64,000 nucleotides of DNA from NCBI GenBank assembly GCA_014983025.1, contig JADCLP010000002.1, forward strand, positions 124,001-188,000, read 5' to 3'. This document shows, piece by piece, positions 62,895-64,000 of the stretch. The notes below the pieces were generated by a model, which ran no database searches, was not told the origin of the DNA, and saw only the letters and a program-made list of their open reading frames with translations. The first letter of the stretch is position 1. Every line of letters starts with the position of its first letter. Position numbers and translations under genes: made by a program. The stretch is from Erythrobacteraceae bacterium E2-1 Yellow Sea (GTDB lineage Bacteria > Pseudomonadota > Alphaproteobacteria > Sphingomonadales > Sphingomonadaceae).

Positions 62895-64000
62895 TCAATC
62901 TTCCTTACTCACCAGCAATTTATCGATCCGGCGGCGGTCCATATCGACCACTTCGAAGCGCCAGCCCTGATCGGTGAAATGCTCCCCTTCGACAGGCAGT
63001 TTTTTCAGCACGGACAGGACATAGCCTGCGGCCGTGCCGAATTCACGGCTGTCATCATATTCGATGCCCAGCCGGTCAGCCAGCGCATCGGCTGACAAAG
63101 CGCCGGATACCAGAAGCGATCCATCGGCGCGTTCGACCAGCAATGGCCCATCGCCTTCATCCTGATCGCTGACGAATTCACCCGCCATGGCGGTGAGCAG
63201 ATCGACCGGAGTTATCACACCGTCCAGATGGCCATATTCATCATGCACCATGGCCATGGCGATTTCGGATTGCTGCAACACGCGCAATGCATCCATGGCA
63301 TCCAGCTGATCGGGCACAACTTCTGCCTTGCGCATCAGGCGCTTCAGATTGACGCGTTTGCCTGCAACCATCAGCGCCAGTACTTCACGCACCTTGACCA
63401 CGCCCAGAATGGTGTCGGGAGAACCATCCGCAACGGGCAGTAGCGAATGCGGACTGCCTTCAATCGTGGCGCGAATTTCCTCTTCATCCGCCTTGATATC
63501 GATCCAGTCGAGTTCGGTCCGCGGCGTCATCAATTCGCGCACTGGCCGTTCGGTCAACCGCACCACACCAGCCAGTATCTGATGCTGTTCCGCCTCGATC
63601 ACACCGGACCGGGTGGCATCGGCAAAGATCATATGCAGTTCTTCTGCCGTAACGTTGGATTGTCCGCCATGGCGGATGCCAAGGGCGCGAATCAGCAGGG
63701 CAGATGATTTGTCGAGCATCCACACCAATGGCGCGGCAATCCGCGCCAGCCAGGCCATGGGTCGTGACATGACCACGGCGATGGGCACTGCTGTACGAAG
63801 CGCCAACTGTTTGGGAACAAGTTCCCCCACCACCAGGCTGAAATAGGTGGTGAGCGCAATTACGGTGGCAAATCCCGCATCATCAGCCCATTTCGCAGGC
63901 ACGCCCATAGCGGCCAAACGTTCACCCACAGGGCCGCCCAGGCTTGCGCCTGAGTATGCACCTGCGATGATACCCACCAGCGTAATCCCGATCTGCACGG
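62895..64000 (-). CDS. HlyC/CorC-family CBS-domain membrane protein (partial)
   Basis: At least 368 aa; the N-terminus is beyond the right edge. A DUF21 (CNNM) membrane domain is visible with QIGITLVGIIAGAYSGASLG and FSLVVGELVPKQLALR. Two CBS domains follow (RPVRELMTPRTELDWIDI; AMAMVHDEYGHLDGVITPVDLL) and a C-terminal CorC/HlyC transporter-associated domain (FGTAAGYVLSVLKKLP, IDKLLVSKED). These proteins are linked to Mg or Co efflux. The GTG at 63998 is an internal codon and not the start. Confidence 0.93.
   Translation of the reverse strand, partial: VQIGITLVGIIAGAYSGASLGGPVGERLAAMGVPAKWADDAGFATVIALTTYFSLVVGELVPKQLALRTAVPIAVVMSRPMAWLARIAAPLVWMLDKSSALLIRALGIRHGGQSNVTAEELHMIFADATRSGVIEAEQHQILAGVVRLTERPVRELMTPRTELDWIDIKADEEEIRATIEGSPHSLLPVADGSPDTILGVVKVREVLALMVAGKRVNLKRLMRKAEVVPDQLDAMDALRVLQQSEIAMAMVHDEYGHLDGVITPVDLLTAMAGEFVSDQDEGDGPLLVERADGSLLVSGALSADALADRLGIEYDDSREFGTAAGYVLSVLKKLPVEGEHFTDQGWRFEVVDMDRRRIDKLLVSKED

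Noticed and set aside
62715..63095. Arg-rich open frame in the hairpin spacer
   Set aside because: Its sequence is the translation of inverted repeats, and it then runs antisense into the CBS-domain gene.
1..64000. Search for CRISPR arrays, rRNA and prophage genes
   Set aside because: No regularly spaced repeats, no rRNA sequence and no phage structural genes were found by eye.

Overview
The window is ordinary alphaproteobacterial chromosome, most likely from Sphingomonadales and probably the Erythrobacteraceae (Erythrobacter/Altererythrobacter-like). This rests on gene content and style: a MipZ division ATPase, a one-gene GlpX-type fructose bisphosphatase next to homoserine dehydrogenase, a TonB-ExbB-ExbD-ExbD operon, petABC, sphingomonad-type AraC regulators and a moderately high GC content. 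Both ends cut a gene: pheT at the left edge and a CorC/HlyC-type CBS protein at the right edge. No rRNA, CRISPR array, phage or insertion sequence was seen. Two tRNA genes are present (Gly-UCC and Thr-GGU).

Layout. 1-4.5 kb: translation genes (pheST, rplT, rpmI) with an AraC regulator wedged between rplT and pheS, then a gamma-glutamylcyclotransferase-like gene and hisN. 4.6-10.5 kb: a second AraC regulator, prs, glpX, hom and two exported hypothetical proteins. 10.9-13.5 kb: the TonB energy-transduction operon, closed by a terminator. 13.5-22.3 kb: a ligase-associated helicase, a DUF2059 protein, phosphomannomutase/phosphoglucomutase, a J-domain membrane protein, mipZ, panC, a LuxR solo and mtnP.

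22.3-36.5 kb is the most interesting part. It holds a DUF547 lipoprotein, a small CSSC periplasmic protein, an outer-membrane barrel, a rhodanese, a fatty-acid hydroxylase, a PiT permease, a radical SAM enzyme, an ArsM-type arsenite methyltransferase with all four family cysteines, two TIGR04282/TIGR04283-like arsenosugar-associated proteins, a DoxX-like membrane protein, a VTT-domain/FAD-disulfide-reductase fusion and a GT-C/GT2 fusion, ending in an ECF sigma factor with an NrsF-type anti-sigma factor. Five start regions in this stretch, including that of the sigma factor, carry the same signal, TGTGAC-N17-CGAAC. I read the stretch as one ECF-controlled regulon whose likely chemistry is arsenic methylation and conversion to an arsenosugar or arsenolipid-like product.

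36.5-45 kb: a TetR-DUF1330-CMD group, tRNA-Gly, a DUF2061 protein, an OmpA-like lipoprotein, a cation/proton antiporter, apt and the petABC cytochrome bc1 operon. 45-54.3 kb: pgeF, pepN, an SDR epimerase, an EamA transporter, threonine aldolase, a GNAT protein, a PH-domain pair, a mobA with no normal start codon, and tRNA-Thr. 54.4-64 kb: gpmA, purEK, an AT-richer and probably acquired folA, ribF-ileS-lspA-DUF3035, a hairpin-rich spacer, and the partial CBS protein.
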